DNA of 64,000 nt, taken from the NCBI RefSeq assembly GCF_020829645.1, contig NZ_JAIVFS010000026.1:37286-101285 (forward strand), written 5' to 3'. This stretch comes from Nostoc mirabile CHAB5784. Its GTDB lineage: Bacteria; Cyanobacteriota; Cyanobacteriia; Cyanobacteriales; Nostocaceae. The position numbers and the translations under genes were made by a program. Shown one piece after another: positions 44,648 to 54,278 of this stretch. The stretch's first letter is position 1. Each line of letters starts with the position of its first letter. The notes beneath the pieces are model-generated. The model had not been told where the DNA came from. It searched no databases and was given only the letters and a program-made list of their open reading frames with translations.

Positions 44648-47446
44648 TTATTCGGCACTACTAACTAATAGGGCGACTGGAAAATGGGCGAGGGCTGATC
44701 CGATAGATAGGGTTTGTGTGGCCTCTAAGGGTTGTTGAGTGAGGACGTTTTTCCAGGTGGAGGGAGTTCCAGGGGGTAATTTCAGGTGCGTATCTTGCCA
44801 TACTGACAAGCCGTTGGGGTTTTCTCCTGGTTGGATGAGGTTTGTTAAAAAGCGAGGCGCGATCACGATCGCTGTTTGATTGCCTTCTTGCCGCGCAAAG
44901 GCGATTATGTGATTGGCGTAGGTTCCTTGAACTTCTAAGGGGAGATAATCGCCGTCCTGGAATAATAAGACATAGTTTGTTCTGGCTTGGAGTAATTGAG
45001 CCGTTAAAAACAGTTTGATTCTGCCGTCGGTTTTATCACTCAGCAATTCTTGAATTAAACCCAGAATGTCGGTTTTCACCTGTTCGCGGATCGCGCTTAA
45101 GTAGGTGCGTCGCTGTTCAAAATCTACCGGGCGGCGGTTGTCTGGATCGACTAGGCTTAGTTCCCAAAGTTCTGTTCCTTGGTATAAATCGGGTACGCCG
45201 GGGGCGGTAATCTTCAGTAGAGTTTGGGAAAGGGAATTGAAGATACCATACTCTGCAATTCGCCCTTGAAAGGGACGAAAGGCTTCTAGGAATTCCCCGG
45301 AGAGGGAAGGGTCGAGTACTTTCTCAATGAAGGAGGTACAAGCTTCTTCATACTCGCTATCAGGTCGCAACCATGCTGTATGCACTTTCGCTTCTCGAAT
45401 TGCCTTAATTATATAGTCTTTCACCCGTTCCACGAAGGATGCATGTTCGTGTTCTGCAAAAGGAAACGCCCCTACCAAGGTTTGATAGAGAAAATACTCG
45501 TCGTTGCGATCGGGCATAGCGAACCCGTGGCGATGGCTACGATGTCCTCGATTCATGGCACTCCAGGTATTTACCTGCTGATCCCATTCATCGGGGATTT
45601 CTGAGAGGACATTCAATCTGGCGCGTACATCTTCGCCGCGTTTGGTGTCGTGGGTGGCTGTGGTGTTCATTGTGTGAGGCCAGGTTTCTTGGTGCTGTTT
45701 GTTAAAGGCATGAAATTTGGCTAAGTCGATGCCAAAATGGCCCGGATTTCCCCCGACTTCATTCAGCGACAGCAACCGATTGTAAACATATAATGTGGTG
45801 TCTTCTACGCCTTTTGCCATTAATGGGCCGCTGTATTGCTGCATCCGTAAAACAAAATATATCCACTGTTCGCGTTCTGTTTGAGTCAGAGAATTATCAA
45901 ACTCTAGCAGCATTAACTTTTCAATAAAGGTCAGTTCGTTCTGCAACAGAGGCGTTTGTTCTTTGGCTTGGCGAATTACTTCTTGAATGGTAGCGCGATC
46001 GCTTTCTCCAATTCCATCGGGTGTAATGTAGGTGCGGTAAATTGGGAACAGTGTCAAAACTTCGGCGATCGCTCTTTTTAATCCATTCAGTGTAAAATCA
46101 TTGCCATAGCGATATTTGCTGGAAACGTTCTTTAGCAAAAGGGCCAGATTGTCAATATCACCTGCTAAATTCTTTTCCAAAATCAGGTGTTTTTTATCCT
46201 TCACCACCGATGCATAATCTGCTCTAGAACTGATAAAGTTTTGGTAAATTTTATCGAAGAATGATTCATTTTCTGTTTGACAAAATACACCATTTACATA
46301 ATTTAAAAAGTCATATCCAGACGTACCTTCTATTTCCCAGTTTTCCGGTAACTCTTCGGTGAGTTCTAAAATCTTCTCGACGGTGATATAAACATCCCCC
46401 GTCTTTTCCCGCAGCCTTTCTAGATACTGGATTGGGTTATAAAGTCCATCAATATGGTCAATCCGTAAACCTGTAAATTTGCCTTCCTCAACCAGCTTTT
46501 GAATAAAGCTGTGGGTATTATTAAAAACCCGCAATTCTTCAACTTTAACGGAAATCAGTTCATTGACAGTAAAGAAACGGCGGTAGTTCATTTCTTCGGC
46601 CCCAACTTTCCAAAAGGCGAGGCGGTAAAACTGGTCATTCAGTAATTCATCTAGGAGGTTAAAGCTTTCTGAATTACCGGGTTCTCCGTTGAATGTTTGG
46701 AGATTTTCGTCAATGAACTCGCGGATGGCATCGTTTGTGGTGTAGAGTTCCCAAACCAATCCTTTAATAAATGCGATTTGGTCTTGTCGCTGTTTTCCTG
46801 CAACTTCTGAGGGCACATTTTTGAGAATGTAGAGAATCCCCAATAGCTTAATAAAATCGGGATGATTGCGTCCTAATGTGCGGGTGAGTTTACCTAAATT
46901 ATGAGTGATAAATTTTGTGTAAGATTCTAACCGGAGTGGCAGTTTCAAGCTGTAATAGTTGACGGTTAAACCGTTTTGTTCGTATTGCAGTTGAATGTGT
47001 CCGTTTTCCAAGGATGTACCATAGAAATCTCCTAGCAGAGGAGCGAGAATTCGTTGTTGGCGATCGCCAAAGGGAGCATTCCAAGAAAGATCGAAGTAGT
47101 CGGTATAGCTGGAATCTGGGCCGTGTTCCAATACGTCCATCAAGTAATCGTTTTCGCTGCTATATGCCATGTGGTTTGGCACTATATCTTGTAACCAGCC
47201 CATACCAAGGGATTGAATTTCACTAACTAATGCATCAAAGGATTCATTAGTTCCAAGTTCTGGGTTAAGTTGAGTGGCATCTACTATATCGTAGCCGTGT
47301 GTACTCCCGGATCTTGCTCTGAAAATGGGGGAAGCATACAAATCGGAAATACCTAAATCTGCTAGATAAGCTGCGATCGCTTTAGCGTTGTCAAAGCCAA
47401 ACTGAGGTGTAAACTGAATTCGATAAGTTGCGGTGGGAATTCGCAT
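44648..47446 (-). CDS. treY: maltooligosyl trehalose synthase
   Basis: 932 aa from ATG 47446 (MRIPTATYRIQFTPQFGF). GH13 motifs: DIVPNHMAYSSEND, TGLRIDHIDGLYNP (nucleophile Asp), YITVEKILE (acid Glu), and NTTATHDTKRGEDVRARLNV. TreY isomerises the reducing end of maltodextrins to a trehalose unit. A longer frame to 47530 adds 28 residues translated from a palindromic repeat and is rejected. Acts with TreZ, encoded upstream on the same strand. Confidence 0.95.
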   Translation of the reverse strand: MRIPTATYRIQFTPQFGFDNAKAIAAYLADLGISDLYASPIFRARSGSTHGYDIVDATQLNPELGTNESFDALVSEIQSLGMGWLQDIVPNHMAYSSENDYLMDVLEHGPDSSYTDYFDLSWNAPFGDRQQRILAPLLGDFYGTSLENGHIQLQYEQNGLTVNYYSLKLPLRLESYTKFITHNLGKLTRTLGRNHPDFIKLLGILYILKNVPSEVAGKQRQDQIAFIKGLVWELYTTNDAIREFIDENLQTFNGEPGNSESFNLLDELLNDQFYRLAFWKVGAEEMNYRRFFTVNELISVKVEELRVFNNTHSFIQKLVEEGKFTGLRIDHIDGLYNPIQYLERLREKTGDVYITVEKILELTEELPENWEIEGTSGYDFLNYVNGVFCQTENESFFDKIYQNFISSRADYASVVKDKKHLILEKNLAGDIDNLALLLKNVSSKYRYGNDFTLNGLKRAIAEVLTLFPIYRTYITPDGIGESDRATIQEVIRQAKEQTPLLQNELTFIEKLMLLEFDNSLTQTEREQWIYFVLRMQQYSGPLMAKGVEDTTLYVYNRLLSLNEVGGNPGHFGIDLAKFHAFNKQHQETWPHTMNTTATHDTKRGEDVRARLNVLSEIPDEWDQQVNTWSAMNRGHRSHRHGFAMPDRNDEYFLYQTLVGAFPFAEHEHASFVERVKDYIIKAIREAKVHTAWLRPDSEYEEACTSFIEKVLDPSLSGEFLEAFRPFQGRIAEYGIFNSLSQTLLKITAPGVPDLYQGTELWELSLVDPDNRRPVDFEQRRTYLSAIREQVKTDILGLIQELLSDKTDGRIKLFLTAQLLQARTNYVLLFQDGDYLPLEVQGTYANHIIAFARQEGNQTAIVIAPRFLTNLIQPGENPNGLSVWQDTHLKLPPGTPSTWKNVLTQQPLEATQTLSIGSALAHFPVALLVSSAE

Positions 47447-47469
47447 ATTTTTTTTGAGTGGGGAGTGGG

Positions 47470-47528
47470 TAGAGACGCGATTCATCGCGTCTGTCTGTAC
47501 AAAGAGACGCGATGAATCGCGTCTGTAC
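47470..47528. repeat. two linked GAGACGCGAT palindromes
   Basis: GAGACGCGATTCATCGCGTC and GAGACGCGATGAATCGCGTC separated by a short CTGTACAAA spacer, each an imperfect palindrome. Same family as 15902-15921 and 55095-55114. Confidence 0.75.
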
Positions 47529-47579
47529 AAAGTGGGGAGTGAGGGAGATGAGGTTTTGAGCTTGAACGTTGAAGCTTTC

Positions 47580-47742
47580 AGAGGATGTTTGAAAAGTCCT
47601 CTTCACGGTAGCGAAATGTTCTAGATCCCCCTAAATCCCCCTTTTTAAGGGGGACTTTGATTCCGGTTCCCCCCTTTTTAAGGGGGGTTAGGGGGGATCA
47701 ATAAGTGCAAAGATACAGCAAATCACTTTTCAAACAACCTCT
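47580..47742. mobile_element. inverted-repeat element, family B copy 2, within a minisatellite
   Basis: Ends AGAGGATGTTTGAAAAG and CTTTTCAAACAACCTCT; interior CCCCCTAAATCCCCC and GGGGGGTTAGGGGGG modules shared with 32322-32535. One array-3-like unit (AGCTTGAACGTTGAAGC, 47559-47575) lies on its left and the rest of the array on its right, so it appears to be inserted into the array. Confidence 0.75.
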
Positions 47743-48029
47743 TAGCTTGAACTTTGAACCTTTTTACTTGAACGTTGAGGCTTTTAGCTCGAACGTTGAG
47801 GCTTTTAGCATGAACGTTAAGCCTTTTAGCATGAACGTTGAGCCTTTTAGCTCGAAGGTTGAGCCTTTTAGCTCGAACGTTAAGCCTTTTAGCTCGAAGG
47901 TTGAGCCTTTTAGCTCAAACGTTGAGCCTTTTAGCTCGAACGTTAAGCCTTTTAGCTCGAACGTTGAGCCTTTTAGCTCGAACGTTGAGCCTTTTAGCTT
48001 GAAACTTGAGGTTATGAGGCTGAACCTTT
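47743..48029. repeat. 21-bp minisatellite, about 13 units (array 3)
   Basis: Units TTTTAGCTCGAACGTTGAGC plus C, differing mainly as GAACG/GAAGG and TTGAG/TTAAG. No indels, so open on the plus strand with heptapeptides such as EPFSSNV. Lies in the treZ-treY gap. Confidence 0.92.
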
Positions 48030-48151
48030 AAGTTCTAATACCAATTTGAAAAAAGAATGCGACAGATATACACTCTCAAACCCTTGTGATATCTAGTTTT
48101 CTTCATTTTGAATTTTGAATTTTGAATTTTGAATTGGTATAACTCTCCCCC

Positions 48152-49999
48152 TCATCCTCTTTCATACAGGACTATACTAGTAGCTTTTACTCTTACTTCT
48201 TGCCCGACAGAGAGATGTTCAGGGGCTTGGGAACCAGGCCCAGACCATGATGTATCTGCTGAGTCTAATAGTTTATGAGCATTATGCTCAATCGGCAGAG
48301 TCACTGTCACTGAAGACGAATTGAAATTCATCACAAATATTAGTTCACTCGATTCGCACCAACGACGCACGATAACCACCTGCTTGTCTTCATCACTAGT
48401 CGCTTGGATAGAGTTGCGCTCTTGATTTAAAAGTGCTGGATGCGTCTTGCGGAAATTAATTAACTGGCGATACCAATCCCACAGAACTTTGTGCTGTCCA
48501 TCATTGCGTAATTTCCAGTTGAGTTTAGACTTGAGGAAAGTTTCTGCCGATTCCGGATCTGGGGGATCATCTGCGTAGTGAAATGCTTCAAATTCTTCTT
48601 TGCGTCCGGCTCGAACTGCTTGAATTAAATCTGGATCGGAGTGACTGACAAAGTAAATAAAGGGTGCAGTTTCACCGTATTCTTCTCCCATGAACAACAG
48701 GGGTAAGTAGGGCGATAGCAGCACAGCGCCAGCAGCTAACTTCAATCCCTCAAAAGAGATTCGCTGGCTGAGGCGTTCTCCCTTCATTTGATTGCCGATT
48801 TGATCGTGATTCTGAATGCAGACTGAAAACTGTGATAAAGGGCGATCGCGACAAGATACACCGTGAAATCTCTTGCGGTGTGGTGCGTACTTCCAATCGT
48901 AAATAAAAGTATCTTCATAAGCTTTCGCCAACTGAGCTACTTGCCCAAAGTCTTGATAATATCCTTGGCGATCGCCTGTTAAAAGTGCGTGTAATGCATG
49001 GTGAAAGTCATCACTCCACTGGGCATCAAGACCATATCCACCCAATTCTGGCGGACGAATTATTTGTGGATTATTCATATCACTTTCGGCAATTAGATGG
49101 CGTTTCCATTTTTGCCCTTGTTGTGAAAAATGATGAACTGCTTCCGCCAGTTCCCACAAAAAATGCTTCGCCCCTAAGTCGTAAATTGCTTGAGTCGCAT
49201 CTAGCCGCAATGCATCTATGTGGAACTCGCGCAACCAGTAAAGCGCATTCTCGATAAAATAATTTCGTACACCCTGACTATGGGCATCGTCGAAATTCAT
49301 CGCATCGCCCCACGGCGTTTTGTAGGTTTTAGTAAAGTAGGGCGCGAACTGACTCATATAGTTGCCTTCTGGGCCAAAGTGGTTATACACCACATCCAGC
49401 ACTACAGCAATGTCGTTTTGGTGACAAGCATTTACCAGTTGTTTCAGTTCGGCTGGGCTACCGTAGGAATTTTGTACAGCATAAAGGTAAACCCCGTCAT
49501 AACCCCAGTTGCGATATGTCAGAGAAGCTTCAATATGGGTATCTCCCGGAAACTGAGCAATGGGCATGATTTCAATGGCGTTAATTCCCAGTTCTCTTAG
49601 TTCCGGTAAGCGGGGAATGATGGCGGTGAAATTTCCTTCAGGCGTGAATGTGCCAACGTGAAGTTCGTAGAAAATCATCGACTCCACAGGAACGCCAGTC
49701 CACCCTTCATCAGTCCACTCAAAATGTTGATCGACAATTTGAGACGGCCCATGTACCCCTTCCGGTTGATACTGCGACGCCGGATCGGCAAAAGCATCTT
49801 GCCCATTTAAGACATACCGATAAAGCGTGCCTGGATATACATCGTTGACTTTCGTTTGCCAGTATCCCTCAGACTGAGGCTTGAGCGGAATTAACTGCTG
49901 TTCTGGCGTCAAAATTTGTACCGTGACGCTCTCTAATAGCGGAGACCAAACTGTAAATTCGCACTCTCCGTCACCCAAGTAGTTAGCACCAATTCTCAC
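48152..49999 (-). CDS. treZ: maltooligosyltrehalose trehalohydrolase
   Basis: 615 aa from GTG 49999. The start is fixed by GGAGGA seven bases upstream and by the family opening RIGANYLGDGECEFTVWSP; longer frames to 50119 add unusual hydrophobic sequence. E-set domain first, then a GH13 barrel: VVLDVVYNHFGPEGNY, LRLDATQAIYD (nucleophile), HLIAESDMN (acid), and QNHDQIGNQM. TreZ releases trehalose from maltooligosyl trehalose made by TreY. First gene of treZ-treY-treH; a 705-bp repeat-filled gap separates it from treY. Confidence 0.94.
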   Translation of the reverse strand: MRIGANYLGDGECEFTVWSPLLESVTVQILTPEQQLIPLKPQSEGYWQTKVNDVYPGTLYRYVLNGQDAFADPASQYQPEGVHGPSQIVDQHFEWTDEGWTGVPVESMIFYELHVGTFTPEGNFTAIIPRLPELRELGINAIEIMPIAQFPGDTHIEASLTYRNWGYDGVYLYAVQNSYGSPAELKQLVNACHQNDIAVVLDVVYNHFGPEGNYMSQFAPYFTKTYKTPWGDAMNFDDAHSQGVRNYFIENALYWLREFHIDALRLDATQAIYDLGAKHFLWELAEAVHHFSQQGQKWKRHLIAESDMNNPQIIRPPELGGYGLDAQWSDDFHHALHALLTGDRQGYYQDFGQVAQLAKAYEDTFIYDWKYAPHRKRFHGVSCRDRPLSQFSVCIQNHDQIGNQMKGERLSQRISFEGLKLAAGAVLLSPYLPLLFMGEEYGETAPFIYFVSHSDPDLIQAVRAGRKEEFEAFHYADDPPDPESAETFLKSKLNWKLRNDGQHKVLWDWYRQLINFRKTHPALLNQERNSIQATSDEDKQVVIVRRWCESSELIFVMNFNSSSVTVTLPIEHNAHKLLDSADTSWSGPGSQAPEHLSVGQEVRVKATSIVLYERG

Positions 50000-50255
50000 G
50001 CAGTATCCTCCCATCAGTTCCAGTTTGTTGTGGCGAATCATGGCGCGATGGTGTACCCACCCGCCGTAGGCGATCGCAAATGTCATTAATTGCACAATTA
50101 CAAACACGCCAGATAGCATAATGGTTGGTCTACCGGGCTTTTAGCTAGCACCTGTAGGCGGATTTTTGACCAGAACAAATTCTCTCTAATGACAAATGTT
50201 AAGGAAATGGCCTAGAAAAAACGCAGCATTCGTAGGCTAGCACAGCAATGTATCC

Positions 50256-50660
50256 CTACGGCTTGCAGCTACCATCCACACAGTATGCCGATTGATATGT
50301 ATTAGAACGCTTACCAAATATGGTGTAGCGATTATCGCGGATTTGTTCGTAAAAGCGATCGCCTGCCCATTTCATGCCCGGTAAGGCTCGATAAGCGTCT
50401 ACAAATATACTTCCTGCTGGCAATAATCGCCCAATTTCTTCAGCTGCATTACTACCTTGCCAACGTCTCTGAGGTTCATTGGCATCAATTAAAATCATCC
50501 CCTGTTCACAGTCTAGGGCTGTAATTCCCCACTTTAAAAGTGTTTGCTCATCTTGCATAGGACTGTAGCGAAACAGCTTTCCTTGGTCTAAGGTTTCTAG
50601 CAATTGCACTAGGGTAACGCAGAGATTACAATTTCCATCGTAGATTACGTAGTAATTCAT
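50256..50660 (-). CDS. thiol-disulphide oxidoreductase DCC family protein
   Basis: 134 aa from ATG 50660 (MNYYVIYDGNCNLCVTLVQL), placing the DCC motif YDGNCNLC close to the N-terminus as usual. The later features FRYSPMQDEQTLLKWG, FVDAYRALP and AGDRFYEQIRDNRY are typical of DUF393. A thioredoxin-like role is inferred; no partner is adjacent. An upstream Met at 50696 is possible but adds an unusual leader. Confidence 0.8.
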   Translation of the reverse strand: MNYYVIYDGNCNLCVTLVQLLETLDQGKLFRYSPMQDEQTLLKWGITALDCEQGMILIDANEPQRRWQGSNAAEEIGRLLPAGSIFVDAYRALPGMKWAGDRFYEQIRDNRYTIFGKRSNTYQSAYCVDGSCKP

Positions 50661-50777
50661 AAAAATAACTGAGTTGTCAGATGTGTTTAAATACAACTTT
50701 GGTATTCTAGCTTAGAAAAAAGCCGCAAATCAGCAATTGTTACTTCAGCCACTTGCTTTGGGATACCGTGGCGATCG

Positions 50778-51383
50778 TCAAATATGCATAATATCGTCGA
50801 GTTTAAATTGTAAATTTGGCAACAGGTCAGACGAAATAGTATCTCCTAAGCGATATTGTTCTTGTTGGTACACACCGTTAACTAACTGACAAACGGTGAA
50901 TGTAGGTTATTTGGGATTGCCAATAAATTGCAAACCACCCAAGCCACGAAAGTCCACAATCCAATATTCTGGAATCTTAAGAAAAGCGTATTCTTCGACA
51001 ATTCTTGCATAATCATCTTGCCAATTTGTACTCACAACTTCAGCAACAAGCTTGATTGTACTGCCGTTACAAATAATAGGTTCTTTTTGCCAGAGCGGTT
51101 CTTTACTAAGTTCTGCTTTATCTAAAACAATTACATCAGGACGCAGCGCTGTGGCAACAGCCGCAGGTGGTTTAATCAGACAAGTTTTTGGAACTAGCCA
51201 GTTGAAATTGGAATTAAAAATTTCGACATAGATTCTACCAGCAATACTACCTGCAACAGCTTCATGTGGCCCTGTAGGTTCCATGTCTCTTAGTTGTCCG
51301 TCGATTAATTCGTAGCGTGTATTGTCTCCATATTGGGCTATAAATTCCTCGAAGGTAAGTAGTTTGGACGAGGTGTAGGTCAT
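50778..51383 (-). pseudogene. Uma2-family nuclease gene with in-frame TAA
   Basis: Codons 1-158 encode a Uma2 protein close to the 41.6-kb copy (LIDGQLRDMEPTGPHEAVAG, LRPDVIVLDKAEL, KLVAEVVSTNWQDDYARIVE, IPEYWIVDFRGLGG) ending LQFIGNPK then TAA at 50907-50909. The same frame continues PTFTVCQLVNGVYQQEQYRL and LPNLQFKLDDIMHI to TGA at 50778-50780, the normal Uma2 tail. The stop occupies the same codon as in the other copy (Gln expected). Catalytic part intact. Confidence 0.75.
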
Positions 51384-52426
51384 TATGTCTTGTTTTGACT
51401 TGACGTAGGCTTATTATAGCGACTGCCGTTGCAAAGTAGAGGAAGGAATAAGAGTTTTAGAGAATTATTGCGTAAATCTAGTTTCCATCTCAATTAACAA
51501 GGCGGCTGTCGCATTCACAATGCAAGCGATCGCATTAAATAATTCGTAATTCGTAATTCGTAATTCGTAATGACGCTCGATGACTCGCTAACGCTGCGCT
51601 AACGTAATTCGTAAATTTTGTTTTGTAATGGGGATTTAACCCCAACACAAAACAAAATTTTTATTGAACCGGGAGACTTAAACCCACGGAACTAGTTAAC
51701 AAGGCAGTCATCGGTTTTGTTTAGACTTACCCAGATTGCTATTTTTCTTTAAATGATCAAACAATCTAGAACTTATCATTGACAAAAAATACCAAATATG
51801 GATAGCTTTAAAACCCACATCTTTCGTAAGGGCACAGCAATGCTCATAGGTGTCAACTTAACGTAAAAGCTATGTCCCGCAAGGAACTGAACTTCCTTGG
51901 CTTTTAGCGGAAGTCTTCTGTTGATGACTAAATATAGCCAAAAATCTTTAGTTTACTTCAGTAGACTTTAGCTATCAGCCTTGAACTTTAGTTCGAGGCG
52001 GGTGAGGAAGCTTTCAGTTAAGCTACTTTTAGCTTAAGTTGACACCAATGAGCAATGCTGTGCCCCTACAGCATGGTCTATTTACGAGCACACGATAATT
52101 AAGAAAAAGCTGAAACAACTTACTTTTGTTAATGCACATCACGATGCATTTGTACAGTACGTAAGCCCTACAATCATAGTTTCCAAATAAGGACTATAAA
52201 ATATTTGCCTAGCAAATTACTTTCATTACAAAAAAAATAATTATCCTTCATTATTTTATTATTATTCTTTAATAAAAAAAACATTAGATATTTATCATTA
52301 TTTACAAAATAGTCTTTTATCATACACAACATGAGTACAAGAAAATACTGATTGCTTGCGACACGTAAGTATATCTTTAATTTTCAGACTTTGTAACTTC
52401 AAACACCAATTACCTCATAAAGAAAT
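51384..52426. other. 1-kb intergenic region with repeats
   Basis: Holds AATTCGTAAT repeats (51540-51570 and 51604), an inverted-repeat element (51826-52069), and an AT-rich stretch before the RTX gene. No gene seen. Confidence 0.55.
51826..52069. repeat. 244-bp element with ~36-bp inverted arms
   Basis: Left arm GGCACAGCAATGCTCAT then AGGTGTCAACTTAA; right arm is the inverse with a few mismatches. The middle contains further complementary pairs (AAAGTTCAAGG type). No gene. A single arm-like piece is seen at 20287-20305. Confidence 0.75.
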
Positions 52427-52993
52427 ATGGCTGATATCACTGGAACTCCTCTAAAGAATATTCTTAACGGTACACCCGACAACGATCTAATCCTTGCACT
52501 GAATGGAGATGACGTAATTATTGCTAGTGCTGGTAACGACATTATTAATGGTGGGCATGGACAAGACACTGTAGATTACAGCCAAAGTGGTGGTATCACG
52601 GTATTACCAACAGGTACAGTTCAAAAAAGTGGTGGTGCTAAAGACCAACTTATTAGGATTGAAAAAATTATTGGTTCAGCAAATGCGATAGATACGATAG
52701 ACGCTTCTGGAACCGATGTAGAGCTAATTGCTGATTTATCTGCCGAACAAGTCAACATCAGCAATATTCCCGATTTCGGTTCTTTAAATTTCCGAGTTGT
52801 GAACTTTGAGAACGTTATCGGAGGTAATGGAAATGACCCCTTAACTGGGAATGCTGGAGTCAATACCCTGAATGATGGTAGAAATGGTGATGATATTCTA
52901 ATGGGCGGATTGGGTAGAGATATCTTAGCTGGTGGAGGAGGAGCTGATATCTTCCGTTACAACAGTGCTTTAGAGGGTGGCGGTTGCATTTAA
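52427..52993 (+). CDS. RTX (haemolysin-type calcium-binding) repeat protein, short
   Basis: 188 aa. Glycine-rich nonapeptides occur at both ends: GNDIINGGHGQDTVDYS (36-52) and GGNGNDPLTGNAG, GDDILMGGLGRDILAGGGGA (~130-175). RTX repeats bind Ca2+ and fold after secretion. No N-terminal signal, consistent with type I export. The C-terminus ends ALEGGGCI at the point where longer members continue with ALEGGDTI...F; the following DNA is unrelated, so the gene is probably 3'-truncated. No export genes are near. Confidence 0.7.
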   Translation: MADITGTPLKNILNGTPDNDLILALNGDDVIIASAGNDIINGGHGQDTVDYSQSGGITVLPTGTVQKSGGAKDQLIRIEKIIGSANAIDTIDASGTDVELIADLSAEQVNISNIPDFGSLNFRVVNFENVIGGNGNDPLTGNAGVNTLNDGRNGDDILMGGLGRDILAGGGGADIFRYNSALEGGGCI

Positions 52994-53109
52994 ATAGCAC
53001 GACAACAGAAATACTAAACGGCTTATTCTCAAACATCGCCCCCGGTTTCCAGCTATCATGCTTTTGGAATGGTAAACGCTATAGTTTTTTCATTAATGAG
53101 AAAATATTC

Positions 53110-54162
53110 ATGAGATACAAACTCTTGGGCAAAAGCGGGTTAAGAGTCTCTGAACTCTCCTTGGGAACCATGACCTTTGGTGAAGATTGGGGTTGGGGTG
53201 CATCTGTTGACGAAAGTCGTAAAATCTTTGATAGCTATGTAGAAGCAGGGGGAAATTTCATTGACACCGCCAACGGTTATACCGATGGTAGCAGTGAAAA
53301 AATTGTCGGTGAGTTGATTGCTAAAGAACGGCAACGCTTTGTAGTTGCAACAAAATATTCTTTTCCTTTGGAGATGAATAACAAAAAGGGCGACCCTAAC
53401 GCCAGTGGAAACCATCGCAAGAATTTAATTCAGTCTTTAGAAGGTAGCCTGAAACGACTGAATACTGATTACATTGATTTATTCTGGTTACACGCTTGGG
53501 ATTTTACAACACCTATTGAAGAAGTTTTGCGATCGCTTGATGATGTAGTTCGTCAAGGTAAAGTACTTTACATTGGTATTTCTGACACACCCGCTTGGAT
53601 CGTTTCCCAAGCAAATACCATCGCCCAATACCAAGGATGGACGCAGTTTGTCGCCCTGCAAATTGAGTATAGTTTAATTCAACGAACACCAGAACGTGAC
53701 TTGCTACCGATGGCTAAAGCCTTCGATTTAGCAGTAACACCGTGGTCGCCTTTAGGTGGTGGTGTGCTTACAGGTAAGTATAATCAGCCTCCTGAAGCAG
53801 ACGATGAACAAGGACGATTAGCAAATGCAATGTTTGGAACTATTTCAGAACGGAATTTAGCGATCGCTCAAGTTGTTAGTGAAGTTGCAGCCCAAATTGG
53901 ACACACACCTTCACAGGTAGCATTAGCTTGGTTACGCGCTCAAAGTGGTGTGATTATTCCGATAATTGGGGCACGTAAATTAACGCAGTTTCAAGATAAC
54001 TTAGCTTCTTTAAATATCACCCTCTCGCCAGAACATTTGCAACGTTTAAATGAAGTGAGTCAAATTGAACTGGGTTTTCCCCATGACTTTTTGCACAATG
54101 ATGTAATTCGCGATCGCCTTTTCGGTGGTACATTTAATACCATAGAAAACCATCGTATTTAA
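53110..54162 (+). CDS. aldo/keto reductase
   Basis: 350 aa from ATG 53110 (MRYKLLGKSGLRVSELSLG). AKR tetrad: Asp and Tyr in FIDTANGYTDGSSE, Lys in VVATKYSF, His in DLFWLHAWD. NADPH-dependent reduction of carbonyls in the cytoplasm; substrate unknown. A frame from 52984 overlaps the RTX gene and adds unrelated sequence, so it was shortened. Sits next to dps and pirin, all of which fit oxidative-stress or general stress roles, but co-regulation is not shown. Confidence 0.92.
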   Translation: MRYKLLGKSGLRVSELSLGTMTFGEDWGWGASVDESRKIFDSYVEAGGNFIDTANGYTDGSSEKIVGELIAKERQRFVVATKYSFPLEMNNKKGDPNASGNHRKNLIQSLEGSLKRLNTDYIDLFWLHAWDFTTPIEEVLRSLDDVVRQGKVLYIGISDTPAWIVSQANTIAQYQGWTQFVALQIEYSLIQRTPERDLLPMAKAFDLAVTPWSPLGGGVLTGKYNQPPEADDEQGRLANAMFGTISERNLAIAQVVSEVAAQIGHTPSQVALAWLRAQSGVIIPIIGARKLTQFQDNLASLNITLSPEHLQRLNEVSQIELGFPHDFLHNDVIRDRLFGGTFNTIENHRI

Positions 54163-54278
54163 CTAATAGTAATAAACCGTAACACATTCAGACGTTAATT
54201 CAATCCATCGTCAGAGAGTTTCGCCAAGCCAAGCAATTCTGTAAAGTTAGATATAAAAGGCATTAACAACGTAGAATC

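Noticed and set aside
47705..48031. 108-codon frame over array 3
   Set aside because: Period-21 artefact, begins inside a mobile element.
52984..53109. N-terminal extension of the aldo/keto reductase
   Set aside because: Overlaps the RTX gene and is unlike the family; the ATG at 53110 gives the normal start.
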